Below, piece by piece: positions 1-11,554 of a stretch of DNA of 28,858 nucleotides. Position 1 is the stretch's first letter. The number at the start of each line of letters is the position of its first letter. The position numbers and the translations under genes are program-made. The stretch covers positions 1 to 28,858 of the forward strand of contig JNEM01012432.1 of the NCBI GenBank assembly GCA_000697335.1. Direction: 5' to 3'. Below the pieces are notes generated by a model, which saw only the letters and a program-made list of their open reading frames with translations, did no database searches and was not told where the DNA came from. The stretch comes from Conidiobolus incongruus B7586 (taxonomy: Eukaryota; Entomophthoromycota; Entomophthoromycetes; Entomophthorales; Conidiobolaceae).

Positions 1-221
1 TTAAAAAATTAACTTTTTAAAATTAGTTGTTTAATTTAATTATACTTAAACTAAATAATAATCATTAAAGGTTTTTTATTTTAGTATTAGTAAAACTTAA
101 CTATAAACCTTTTAAAATTATTTAAAATTTACAAGCAGCTTTTAATAATAAACTATTATCTAAATCAACAATTTATTGTTAAGTAAATTACTTTAAGGTT
201 AAAAGAGAAACTATTTAAAAC

Positions 222-1071
222 TTGTTAAAATTTAAAAAACCAACTTTAATTGTTATTTTTTCAATTATAAATAGAGTGAAAAAATATATTAAAAAGCACC
301 TTTTTATTTTAGTTAGAGAATTATCTAAGCACTTTAATATTAGTTTTATAAGTATTTTATATATTTTAAAGTTTAAACTAAAATTAATAAATAAAAATAT
401 AAAATAGATACCTTATAATTTAACTAAAGCTTAAAAAAAACTAGAGTAGCTATTGTTAAATGAAACTTATTGAAATATTACTAGAAGCTTAAACTTTTAC
501 AACAAATAATTATAATTGATGAATCTTAAATCTTTATATATAATCCTTCACTAAAACACAAATCAAAATGCTAGATTAAGCTAAATTAACCCTTTCTACA
601 AATCCCTTTAAATAAGTATTTTATTAATAAATGAATATGAATTATTATAATAGATTAAAATAGTATATGCTATTTTTATTTAGTTCCTGAAAGAAAATCA
701 ATTAATAGTAAATTATATATTGCTTTTTTAAATAAAAGTATTTTTAATTGGTGTTTTCAATATAATTTGAGAAAACCTATTATTTTACATGATAATTGTA
801 AAATACATAAATCTAAAGCTGTAAAAAACTTTCTAATTAAAAATAACTAGAAAAAACTACTATATCTAGTATATTCTTTAGATTATAACCTATGTAATTA
901 TAATTACTTTAGGCAATTAAAAAACTAGCTTACAAGAAAGAAAATTTCTACAGGAAAATTTAATTGGTTTGTGAAACATCCAATTTTAGTCCTTAATAAA
1001 AAAACTATTTTTTAAGTGTTAGAAGTTTGCCAAAAGTATAGCAAAAAGTTATTAATAATAAAAGAAACTAT
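222..1071 (+). mobile_element. Decayed mariner (DD34D) transposase remnant
   Basis: This is a dead DNA transposon of the mariner family. Reading forward, the second helix-turn-helix (VREL, then HFNIS) is followed by a match to the RW-PHQLT linker (IPYNLT). Then come the IIIIDES block around 506-526 with the first catalytic Asp (518-520), a YFYLVPERKSINSKLY-like block, and HDNCKIHKSKAVKNFL with the second Asp at 791-793. A YSPDLxPxDY-like block follows (about 875-905) and a C-terminal LPKV-QKVI block (from 1027). Exactly 34 codons separate the second Asp from the third catalytic position, which is now Asn (896-898). Stops replace conserved Trp at 405, 527, 572 and 1039. The reading frame changes between 407 and 518 and again before 1027, so at least two indels are present. 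The N-terminal part of the transposase and the terminal inverted repeats were not found; the left end may lie outside the window. It is certainly non-functional. Confidence 0.85.
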
Positions 1072-2371
1072 TAAATTTATATTATATATTTATTTTTATA
1101 TATCATATATTCAAATGTTTATTTATTTTTAATCACAAAAAATTCCCATTATTAAAAATACAAAGTAATAAAATAAACAATACATAAAATTATAAAGAAT
1201 CTTTTTCAAATTTATATTATCATCATATAATTTCAATCATGTATACTATTATACTCCTTTTAATTTGAGTGAAAACAATATCAATTTAATTATTTTACTA
1301 TTCAAGTTTTAAATAGAATTATTTTACAACTATAATTAATCAAAATGTTGTGTTTTATATTAAGTTTTATAAATAAAGATCGTAGTTAGAAAAGTACTCA
1401 AAATATGATTTAGTAAATTATTTATTAATCCTGCTCTTTAACATATTGGGAACTTACTGTTGGGTTTAAATAATTGAATCAATGAATGATATGGGATTTG
1501 GATAAAATCTAATAAAGAAAATAAAGAGAACAAAGAGTATCCTTCAATTATAGACTGACAAAGTCAGCTTAAAATAGAAATAATATTGGTTTAGCTATCA
1601 AACTGGAAGAGATGATTAATTTTGAAATACAACAAAAATTAATAAGTTATACAATATTTATCATGAAAGTTTCTGATATTGAAATGAAATTACAATAATC
1701 ACAAGTAATACTCATTGTCTAAATTTAATAAGATATATGCTTTTAAAATGATGATATATGTTTTAAAAGTCACTACATTTTCTATTATTATCCAAATCAT
1801 TGTATATCATTTTTCTTTCAATTCTAATATGGGATTTTGTTGATATTTAAATTACATATAAGCCCATTGATAAGATATATTACTATTTTCAGCTCATTTG
1901 ATTATATATTATTATTTATTTGTTAAAGTTCGAAATATTAACTTGTTAACTGAATTGAACTACTTCTATTTTTGTAAATAATTATACTATATGTTTAGGA
2001 ATATTAAAATATTAAAAGATTAAAAAATATTTTCTCAAGTTCTAACAGTTGCATATAACTAAGAAATGATTAAATTATTAAGTTATTTTGATGAAATGAT
2101 TTGTATCTTCATTAGAATCATAACGAGGATTTAATATATTAACTATTAGTAAATTAATAATTAAGCTATAAAACACTGGAAGTTTCTATATTTACAAAAT
2201 ATTATGAATACAAAAATTCGATAAATTTATTGCCAATGCTATATTAACGATTATATGTGTTGAAACTTGGAAATTAATATTAAATCGTTTTTAATAAATA
2301 TAAATTACAAAATTAATAAAAAATTAAACATTTATAATGCTAAGTTGGATTTACAAAAATATAAGTTAAAA
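1072..2371. other. AT-rich gene-free stretch
   Basis: Nothing coding is supported here. Short open frames are composition-driven, and the 66-codon forward frame at 2267-2467 is antisense to the last Snx4 exon. It probably contains the right-hand flank of the mariner remnant and the 3' flank of the Snx4 gene. No tRNA or terminal inverted repeat was recognised. Confidence 0.5.
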
Positions 2372-4471
2372 TTAAAAGCCATTGGTAAATTGCTCGTCCG
2401 AATAGTCAATTGCAGATTCGGCAGGCTTTGGAATTGCACCATTAGGTTCTTGCGATATTTCTTTTAAAGTAGATTCCCAAAGTTCAATACTCTATTTTGG
2501 AATATATTATTATTAAATTCTAAAATTAAAAATATGTATTATCTCACCTGTTTGAAGAAATTGATTTTAATATCTGTCAAATCACTGAGAGCATTTTTAA
2601 AGTCTGCTGTTTTGTTAAGTTGAAAATATTTGTATTCTTTTACTAATTCGTTTGAAAATGCATTAGAAACTTCGCCACTTACATGAACAGCATCTTCAAG
2701 CTAATAGAAGAATAAGTTGTAGTTCATATAATAGGAATTTAGCATAATTTACCTCATTGATCTTTTCTTCACATTTGGATAGACGATCTTGCTTTGTAAT
2801 TTCATGATCAATTCCTTTAATACCATCGTATGTATCTTTGAGAAAGGAAGATAAACCACCTCCTCTTCCTGTAGTACGAATTTTCTCTCTCTCATTCAAC
2901 TGAGCTTGTAAATACTCAGAAAGTTCTTCAAAATCTACTTGTTTTTGATCTCTAAGTTTCAAAACAGACTAAAAAATTTAAGAATTAGTGAAAATTAAAA
3001 TAAATAATATATCTTACTTTAGCTATTTGACAATAAACTAAATATTCTCGAATTATAGAAAGATATTTCAATTCTTCTTCTTTGCTCTATTAAGTATGTT
3101 AAAAATATAATATGATAGTTTTCATAAAAATCATTACAGAGTTGGACCAGAGTTGAGAATATTCATTACAAGTATTGGTAAACTTCCCCAAGGTAGTTGT
3201 CATCCCAGATTCTAATTGGCCCAAAGAATTTAAAGCTTGTCCAAATTCTTTATATTCATTCTCGAGATCTGAAATACAATAAAAGTTAAAATAGAATAAA
3301 ATGTATAAAAACTAACCGAACTAACCTGACTGTCTCCTCATAATTTTCATATGGAGCTTTTCTGTAGAGTGTAAATTATCTTCAAATTTATCTATTTGAT
3401 CCTTCATATCGATAAATCTCTGGTCAGGGTTTTTTATTTTCGAGAATGAGTTGATTAATGAATCGCTTAAATTTTCTAAAATTCCCTCCCCTTTAGCTTT
3501 TGACATACTGTCAAGATTCTAAAATATGTAAAGGTTATTCAATATTACGAATTTATAAAAATTAATCTGAATTACCCAATCAGTAGAATCAAGGAATTTT
3601 TTTACATAGCTTGTCTTTTGCAAAGTGGGATGACGTACTATACGATTTAAAAATCTTTCTAAGCTATTTTGCAGTTTGATTAAATAAAGTAAATATAATA
3701 ATTCTATCTATATGTATTTACCTAGCTCTGCGTTTTTCGATAAATTCATCACTGAAGCGATCCCCAGTCAAATATTCTAAGAATTAGAATGTTAATATTA
3801 TTTATATTTTAGCTTTTGATTCCAATTCGAATAAAATACCTAAACGGTGTTTTTCTGGTAAAGGGGGGACAATAGAAGCAGGAAAATTTTGTAACAAGTC
3901 ATCGTGAAGCCAAGCAAAATCGTGAAAACGACGACGAACGGAAACTTCTGGAGCGCTGAAAGTAGGGAGCTCAGTCTAGATAAAGTTAAGTATAAAGATT
4001 ATTTAAACAAGAATGGAAGTGTCATTTCAATACCTCAGTTTGAATAAGATATGATACATGAACATCCGAGGTTCCTTCTCCTGACTTTTTTGGCTCTAAT
4101 ATTCTTACAACCATTCTATAGCCTTCATTTTCTTTAGAATCGGATGATTGTCCCACATTTCTGGAATGAGTTTGAGATTCGGAAGTCACTTGGAAGGCTG
4201 CAGGTTGCTTGGTCTCAAAGTTATTGAAAGATACCTATATAATAAAATGAGCATTAAATTAATTTTAAGTTGAAATAACAGAGTTTACCTCATTTTGAAA
4301 ACCGTTGTGTAGCAATTCATCAGGATGCTCAGAAAAAGATTCGTGAAGAGAAGTTTCTAAACCCCTCATACTTGAAAGAGAGTCATGATTATTATGTATG
4401 TCACCGTTTGGGACGTTGACATGGTCTGAGGAAGTATCCCAGCTAACACTGTTAAAATTGTAATTATCCAT
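2372..4471 (-). CDS. SNX4: Sorting nexin Snx4/Atg24 (PX-BAR protein)
   Basis: Snx4/Atg24 binds PI3P on endosomes, retrieves SNAREs and other cargo, and supports selective autophagy. The gene splices into 11 exons: 4471-4289, 4234-4034, 3975-3840, 3776-3722, 3663-3576, 3518-3326, 3268-3138, 3086-3018, 2968-2753, 2700-2548 and 2491-2372. They sum to 1545 nt in one frame, giving 514 aa. Residues 1-95 are low-complexity. The PX domain (about 98-220) carries RRRFHDF, VPPLPEKHRL, YLTGDRFSDEFIEKRR and ERFLNRIVRHP, which are Snx4-type signatures. The rest is a helical BAR region with the KLRDQKQVDFEELSEYL helix, a GIKGIDHE loop and a C-terminal FFKQSIELWES helix that matches the last Snx4 BAR helix. 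All introns are GT-AG, most about 48-60 nt. It is longer than the yeast protein (423 aa) mainly because of the N-terminal extension. The identification is firm; individual splice sites were chosen by eye. Confidence 0.92.
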
Positions 4472-5119
4472 AATATAAAATAATAGTGAATAGTAATTGA
4501 TAAAAAGATAGTAATGATGATTTAATCATTTGATTTCTGTCATAATTTCAATTTTATTTAAATTTCCTAATTAGGGTCTGCGCTAAAAACCAAGTTATTT
4601 CAAAATAACTAATATTAACAATTGTTTTATAATAATATTTAATTATCTTTAAAGAAAATTTGAATGTATTATTTTACTAATAAATACCAATAATAGTGAA
4701 TAGCGAATTTATCATTAAAAAAGTATACCACAAAATTAAATATGTTCAATATAATTTATTGAATGTCTTGGAAAAATAGTAATATAAAATTATTGATGAA
4801 TTCTCTATTATTTGAGATCAAACAACATATAATTACCTAAATTTTTCCAATATTTTGATTCAATAATATATATTTTCGATAATTAGCTGATATTTAAATT
4901 TTTTTATCAATTTTCTTTTTTTATTAAACTTTTAATGAAAATATTAGTTTTTTATGCAAAATGCAATATTTTACCAATTATATCTAAAATATATAGATCA
5001 ATTTGAATAAAACATCAGAATTTCACATATATGATTTCCTGTATACAAGTTGATTAATATACAACAACAAAATATTAATATCTGATTTGAAATATATTTT
5101 ATAGTCATTGTTTATTTTA

Positions 5120-5151
<32 letters not shown>

Positions 5152-5570
5152 AAAGCATTATAGCTATATTCAACATATAATTTCCTATACTGGGTCTTTA
5201 TTCGAAGTTTTATACACATAGTTGTATTTTTATTCAATTCTTTAAAAATATCAAAATAGATTCGGATTATTAAAATATTAGAATATTTAAATGAATAATG
5301 TGGAGCCGGTTAACATATTCTAAAGTACAGCATTGATATTTTAATTTCATCAATATCGGAGATTTATAATTTCTTCCTAGTTTTAAAAAATTATTTTAAA
5401 CCACAATATCTCGTTCAAAAAAAAGGATTTTAAACAGTCACTGGAATGGTTAAGGGTGATTTTTTAATTAATTCATCATTCTTAATATCCCATTGAATTC
5501 ATTTCATTTTGATACATTTTTTATTTTTAAATTGAATGTTATGAATTTGAATTATTAGTTCTTATTTACT
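4472..5570. promoter_or_regulatory. Divergent intergenic region between SNX4 and the LRR gene
   Basis: This 1.1-kb AT-rich spacer separates two genes transcribed away from each other, so it must hold both promoters. A single TATA element could not be chosen because the whole stretch is TA-rich. It contains an ATTT microsatellite near 5123-5151. No further gene was seen. Confidence 0.5.
5123..5151. repeat. (ATTT)n microsatellite
   Basis: About six to seven consecutive ATTT units lie in the divergent spacer between the SNX4 and LRR genes. It is an ordinary simple repeat, probably variable between strains. Confidence 0.9.
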
Positions 5571-7695
5571 ATGAATGACTTGAATCCATCCACTCACCCT
5601 TTACTCACTAAAGAATTATTAAAGAATCTATGTAAACATTTGGAAAATGAATATGACCAGAGCATTCAAGCCAAAATCAGCTCTAAAACATCTTATTCAA
5701 AGGGCTCGGGCTCTTCAATTTCAAACAATTTAATTAATTCAAATTCAGAACCTAGCATTAACGAATTACATTTAACTTTAGATCTTGTCCATTTTAGTTT
5801 TTTAATAGACAGAATATCTAGAATACCTCCAGAATTAGTCAATCAAGCTGATCCTAAAATTAAATATTTTTGGAATGAACAATCTTTTAAATGTAAAAAA
5901 GAATCTGGTTCCATTTGGGAGGTCTCCACTTGGACGAGAGGCTGGAGTAAATTTTGGAGTTTATCGCACCAGGACGAATCAGCTGGAAAAACTGCTCTAA
6001 TGTTAAAACAAGAGCTCGTGATCGGTTGGGAAACTGCAATTTGTCTTGTTTTACATTTTTTAATCGGTAAAGTGGAGGCTCTCAAATTAGGTCCGTTCGA
6101 TTCAAGAGGCTTACTCATCTCTCCAAATAACCCCTACCACCCTATTTTCCCAGTTTCGCTGAAGTATTTCTCAAGCCTAAAGAATTTAGAATTATTCAAA
6201 GTTTCACCGAGTGAACTTGAAGGATGGGAACTACATCAAGAAACTTTGAATTCTTTGGTTTGTAAAAAGAGTATTCAAAGTGCAGAGAGCTTGTTTTTTG
6301 AGACTCTTGGAATTAAAATAGATACTTCCGAACAAATGAGAGATTCAGACAAATCAAATAACTTAAATAATGGATCTAAAAAATGGGCTCGACTTCGAAT
6401 AATTGATTTAAGTAAAAACCAACTTGAAGATATTAGTGAATCTATCGCATTGAATATTGTTAAATGCGAAAGTCTTAATCTATCTTATAATAACTTCCTT
6501 CGAATACCGGCTAGTCTAGTTGAGCTTTACAATCTAACCACGCTAAACCTCAGCTTCAATGCTATTGGGTCTCTTAACAAAGTTAATCAAGTTCTGGGTA
6601 ATATTAGAATTCTTAATCTTTCAAGCAATCAGATACATACATTGCTCGGCCTAGAAAAACTCTGGGGATTAGAAGAATTAAATCTGAGCAATAATCTTAT
6701 TGAAGATATTGAAGAAATTAAAAGGCTCACCAATTTACCTAATCTAACAAGACTAAGTGTCAGTGGAAATCCTTTTACATCTCAGGTAATTTTATTGTGT
6801 TTATTCAAAATATGTATTAATAATTAATTTAATATTTAAGGTTAACTATCAATCAATATTAATGTCATATTTTACTGAAAGAGACTCACCATTGCTATTG
6901 GATGGTAATAAAACTAGAGTTAGAGATTCTGTCAACCTTAATAGGATTAGTGCAGTTATGCCATCTGAGCCAAAACGTTCTTCCACGTTATCATTGAATG
7001 ATAGTGTAGATCCTACCAATTCTTCAATTTCGAATATGAGTTCCAATTTGGATCTACAAGCTCCATTTAAGGAAAAACATATAGTTACAAGAAAAGCTAA
7101 AGGGAAGAAAAAAGCGGTTAAAAGAGTGGCTTCAATATATCCTCTTGCTGAAACTCCTGAGGAAGGTAATTCGGAAACAAATGAACAGAGTGCACCTATT
7201 GATTTGCGTCAAACAAGACAAAATTCTAATCTTACCTCAAAGTCTGCTATCAGAATAGAAGACTCTCAAGCTAGCTCATTACCCTTACATTCTCAGCCTT
7301 TGATGAGATACACATCGGAGAATGTTTCTTCAACACGTATAACTTCTCCTACACAGTCAATTTTATCCATTCAAAGCAATAATTTGGGTAAGGATTTTCA
7401 GAAAAGGATTGAAGCGTTAAAATCTGAAGCCGGTTCCTCATGGCTCAAAGTATATCAAGCGATGCAGCAAGGTAAATTGAGAGCCTCACCGCCTCACGAT
7501 GGTACATGGGTAACCGATTTTCCAATTAAAGATGATCCCACAGCTCAGCAAATGCTCTCTGCTCCTGATGATAGTAGACTGTCAAAACTCCTATGGGATT
7601 CATTGGGCAGCTTATCAGGAAACCAAACCTCTTTACCTAAACATTTAGATTCTAATACTTCCGCATCTAAACCAGAATTGGGTACTTCGGTATAA
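5571..7695 (+). CDS. STK11IP/LIP1-like leucine-rich repeat protein
   Basis: There are two exons, 5571-6785 and 6841-7695 (1215 + 855 nt), joined over a 55-nt GT-AG intron in phase 0 to give 689 aa. Without splicing the first frame would end 14 codons into the intron. Residues about 195-250 (NLELFKVSPSELEGW, then LNSLVCKKSIQSAESLF) match the segment before the repeats in STK11-interacting protein. Residues about 270-403 are SDS22-like LRRs (LRIIDLSKNQL, LNLSYNNF, LNLSSNQI, LEELNLSNNLI), followed by a YFTERDSPLLLDGNK cap that mirrors the FLLDGK cap of STK11IP. Further on come a basic KAKGKKKAVKRVAS patch (about 490-505) and an F..R.....G..WL..Y helix (about 591-615); both have counterparts in STK11IP. 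The animal protein acts at lysosomes and binds LKB1. This fungal form lacks the long C-terminal half, so its role is inferred only. Nischarin-like LRR proteins are the alternative. Confidence 0.8.
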
Positions 7696-9309
7696 AATTA
7701 TCCAAATATATGATTGATTAAACATCATATCAATTATTTTGCACAATTATCAATATATTATTATGATTACTCATCATAAAATATTGAGATTAAACTTAAT
7801 CCAAAATTTTATACATTAGAAAAACTCAGATTAACTATGAATATTATGACATCTTTGGCAATGAATTAGTCCAATTCATGAGAATTAAGGATTTTGTGAA
7901 TTAAAGTTCTGAATATATACGATTATATATAAAACAGTACATGGTTGTTAGAAATTACATTTAAATAATATTCAATTCTCATCTATAATAGTAAAAAATA
8001 ATCAACTATGGTTTTAAGGCTTGAAATAATTTGTAGATTATTTGATAGATATAATTTGAAACTTTGAATTAATAATTTTTCAAAAATCATTAATAATTAT
8101 AGATAAAAAAATAATGCCAGTCATAATTAGTTAATAATATTCCAAAATATATTTTTATAAATAAATTTTTTGAATTTAATGAATTTTTATTATGTGTATA
8201 ATAATTTTGATCAAATTGATTATTAACTTAACTGATAAAAGTAACTAACTAATCCAATTCAATAATGAAGAATAATTAACTAATATTTCTATATAAAATC
8301 TGTTTTAATAATTATTACAATAGCTTATATCTTTTAATAAGTTGAAATACTTTATTATTTTATAAAAATTGACTTGCAACATTTGATTAAATAATTTTAA
8401 TTAAATATATTAATATTCAAACGAAGCATTTATATTGAATTTATGACTTGAACATATAAACTGTCATTAATTATAATAAAGCATGTGATCCAATATAAAC
8501 TCTTTAATTCATAACAATTCTAAAACCATGCTATCAAAAAAAAATCGGGATTACAATTTATTTGGAAATTTTTCAGTTTTCTTAGTGGCTTTCAAAGTTT
8601 GTGGAGTAAGTATCAAAAATTGACAAAATTAATAATAATAATAAATTGAAATCAATGATTTGATAATTGAATTTTGGTTGCAGTTCAGTATCATTTGTTA
8701 TAAATACTGATAATTATAAAGCTATTTAGGAAATGCAACATATATTTATATATAATAATATTTACCAGTCTCTCATATATATTATAATGTTTTATGAAAA
8801 TTTTTTGACAAAATAATAACCAATGTGATTTTGATTGATTATTAAATCTCCTTAAATTTTAATCAATTGTACAGGTTAATTATTTGCTTATATTTTAAAT
8901 TATTCTTTTAAATTCTGGATTGAAAAGTTAAAATAGTTAATTCAACAATGTTAATATTTTTAATAGTTGGTTATATAATAAATTAAACTAGTTACGCATT
9001 TTATAATCAATAAATGTCATATTAATTTTGTTTTCAGAAGAAAAATACTGGAATAAAATTTGAATAAATCAAATGATTGGTAAAATACTAAATAGGGATC
9101 TAAATGAAACATGATGAGCTGATTAGATGGATAATCAACTAATTTAATACAAGTGACTTGCAAATATCAAACCACCAAAATGGAGGTATTTAAGAGTCTC
9201 ATCATCAATAAACCATCTAATGCTTAAAATTTCATAATAAACTAAAATAACTTTTTGAAATATAGCGTTGTGAATAAATAATTAGAAAATTAATAATACA
9301 TTAATAAAT
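7696..9309. other. AT-rich gene-free stretch
   Basis: This 1.6-kb spacer lies between two forward genes and holds the promoter of the F-box gene at its right end. No convincing gene was found. A 34-codon two-exon possibility starting at 8528 was considered and not accepted. Confidence 0.5.
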
Positions 9310-10593
9310 ATGATCAATGATATAAATCTAATTACTTCTAAATTGAAAAATTTACAGCTAGAAGTTGGTTCAGCTATTCATTTTGGTAACTTACCCATAC
9401 TCGATCATATTTACCAGTATTTGAACCAGTCGCAAGTGTGTCAAGCTAGTTTAGTAGGTAAATTTTGGTATTTCAAGTCTCATAACTTTAAGTACAGAAC
9501 TATCAAACCGTTGTATCGCACTCCCATACCTACCGACGTTACAAGGATGCGAATAACACCCGCTTCCGAAGATATGTGGGATATGCGTTTGTTGACAGAG
9601 TGTATCGAAGGAATAGGAGCCAAAAGCAAGTTTGTTCATGGGATTTTCTTGGAAAAACCATCATCTGTAAATATTCACATACAGTTATTCAGTCATTTCA
9701 ATACTTTAACATTTTTACAATTCTCGGATCATTTAGTGAATATTGACAATTTCGTGAATATCCTAGCCCGATTGAAGTGCTTAGAGTGTTTGATCATGGA
9801 TCGCACAGGTTTCAACAATGTTCAGTATTTGACCACTTTGGACTCTTTGCCACAGTTACCAAGCACTTTAAAATATTTGAAATTTATCAATCCGTCCAAA
9901 TTAAGTGAAGTGAATGAGGAATTGATTCAGTTTTTGAACACTCACAAAAATTTAACATACCTATCGGCTCCTTATCAACAATTGCTAGAGCCTCTCGAAT
10001 CACAGTATTCGACATTGTCCAGTCTTGACTTAAGCGCTTTAAAAGCCTTGAACAGAGAATATTTGGAATTGATTGTTTTGAATAATCCTCAATTAAAAGC
10101 ATTGAACCTCAATTCCAAACTTATTTCTGAACCCATCTTAAAATTAATTAATTCCAGCCTATCTCTCCAAACTTTAGAAATACTTGGGGATCCTTTACAA
10201 AATATTGCTAATTTTACAAATATTCAAGAGAATTTGACTATTAGATGTCTTCATCTTAAAGTAGCTACAACACATGCAAATGTCAAAAATTTGATCGGAT
10301 GGTGTCCAAATATGACAGAGTTGACACTGTATGATCATATCTTTCCTAATTCTTTCACTGACTTGGTTCCACTATGTCCCAATTTGAAGCGATTGAATTT
10401 GAGTAGATATCGCCTTGAAGGGATTAACTTTAAACAGCTTCACCAATTTGACCAATTGTTTGTAGTGCATTTGGATACTATAGCGCCTTGGGACTGGAAG
10501 AAGCACTTGCAATCTATCCAATCCAAGTATGATCAGTGGAAATTCAAATTGAGAGATAATGAATTGGTAGTATTTTCCAAAGTGAAAATTTAA
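9310..10593 (+). CDS. F-box-like / RNI-like leucine-rich repeat protein
   Basis: A single-exon gene of 427 aa. Residues about 28-66 (LPILDHIYQYLNQSQVCQASLVGKFWYF) follow the F-box pattern of an LP start, a middle helix and an LV-K-W ending. From about residue 130 onward leucine-rich repeats recur every 22-30 residues (LECLIMDRTGF, LKYLKFINPSKL, LTYLSAPYQQL, LSSLDLSALKAL, LKALNLNSKLI, LKRLNLSRYRL), the layout of SCF substrate receptors of the FBXL type. Known FBXL proteins bind Skp1 through the F-box and substrates through the LRRs; here both are inferred. It has no introns, unlike SNX4, XPA and NKAP nearby, which suits a recently expanded or retro-derived lineage family. Its target is unknown. 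The assignment is good at fold level only. Confidence 0.75.
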   Translation: MINDINLITSKLKNLQLEVGSAIHFGNLPILDHIYQYLNQSQVCQASLVGKFWYFKSHNFKYRTIKPLYRTPIPTDVTRMRITPASEDMWDMRLLTECIEGIGAKSKFVHGIFLEKPSSVNIHIQLFSHFNTLTFLQFSDHLVNIDNFVNILARLKCLECLIMDRTGFNNVQYLTTLDSLPQLPSTLKYLKFINPSKLSEVNEELIQFLNTHKNLTYLSAPYQQLLEPLESQYSTLSSLDLSALKALNREYLELIVLNNPQLKALNLNSKLISEPILKLINSSLSLQTLEILGDPLQNIANFTNIQENLTIRCLHLKVATTHANVKNLIGWCPNMTELTLYDHIFPNSFTDLVPLCPNLKRLNLSRYRLEGINFKQLHQFDQLFVVHLDTIAPWDWKKHLQSIQSKYDQWKFKLRDNELVVFSKVKI

Positions 10594-11554
10594 GTTGAGA
10601 AACTAACTTAATGAGTTAATATAGTACTAAAAATTTTATTAACAAAGATTTAATCATATAAATCAATCTGATTACCATGATCATTCTGAGTATTCATTCG
10701 ACTGATATGCTAATGAGATTTAGCTAATGTCGGTAGAATTAAATATAATTACAAATGACTAATATTATAAACCAATATAAATTATCGTTATTATTAATTT
10801 TTTAATATACCAATATATGAATTACTTATAAATTTAGTTAATCAACGGCTTAAATACCATCTCACAGTTTATTATGCCTAACTTCTCTAATATTTTGTTA
10901 ATTTTTTTTAATTTGTTCAATTTGAAAACTTTCTAACCAAAATAAATAATAACATAATTCAATTTGATTGAGACAAATTAAATTTATCAAAGTAATATTA
11001 ATCGACTAATTTCAATTGAGTGAATTAATTTCTACTCTCTATTTCTTTTGAAATACATTAGTTAACAAAATGGATATTTGAGAAGCTCTATTTAGTCTGA
11101 AAGGTTCCTAAGTTCTTTTAGTAAATTGAATAATGTTGGATATTTTTATATTATATATTATTTAATACTATGATGATGCTAAATTGGAATATTGAAATTT
11201 GGAATACTAGAAATCAACTCTTCAGCGATAATTCTGTATTAGCGGAATTTCCCATCAGAGATGGTTGCTATGCTTTCTTTATATTTAAACGTATTAAATG
11301 GCATATAGGTATGATATTGTTTCAACATAATAAATTAATTTGGTTCAAAGTTTTTATACAAATGATCATTTTAATTTGATATTATGAGGTAAAGGCAGAT
11401 ATATGTTTATTAAGTTATACTTTATATTAGAATTAAGGAAATACATAGTTATGATATTATTACAATATAAAATTATTTAATTCCCAATTACTAGTAAATT
11501 ATAATTTACATATTTTAAATTAAAAATATTGATAGGTTATAAATACAAAAATCT
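10594..11554. other. Convergent intergenic region
   Basis: This stretch lies between the 3' ends of the F-box gene (+) and the XPA gene (-). An open frame at 11170-11379 (69 codons) has a slightly less AT-rich core but no recognisable domain, and I do not call it a gene. Two short similar tracts near 11306-11343 and 11447-11483 (both with TATGATATT followed by an ACAATA/ACATAATA-like run) may be a small local duplication. Confidence 0.45.

Noticed and set aside
2267-2467. Forward frame of 66 codons.
   Set aside because: Its C-terminal half is antisense to the last SNX4 exon and the rest is AT-rich noise.
8528-8710. Possible two-exon mini-gene (ATG at 8528, GT donor after 8605, AG before 8684), 34 codons with a hydrophobic middle.
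   Set aside because: It is very short, preceded by an A-run, has no recognisable domain, and such GT-AG frames are expected by chance in AT-rich DNA.
11170-11379. 69-codon forward frame starting MMMLNWN.
   Set aside because: No domain was recognised, the second half is composition-driven, and there is no sign of splicing to further coding sequence. It lies in a convergent intergenic region.
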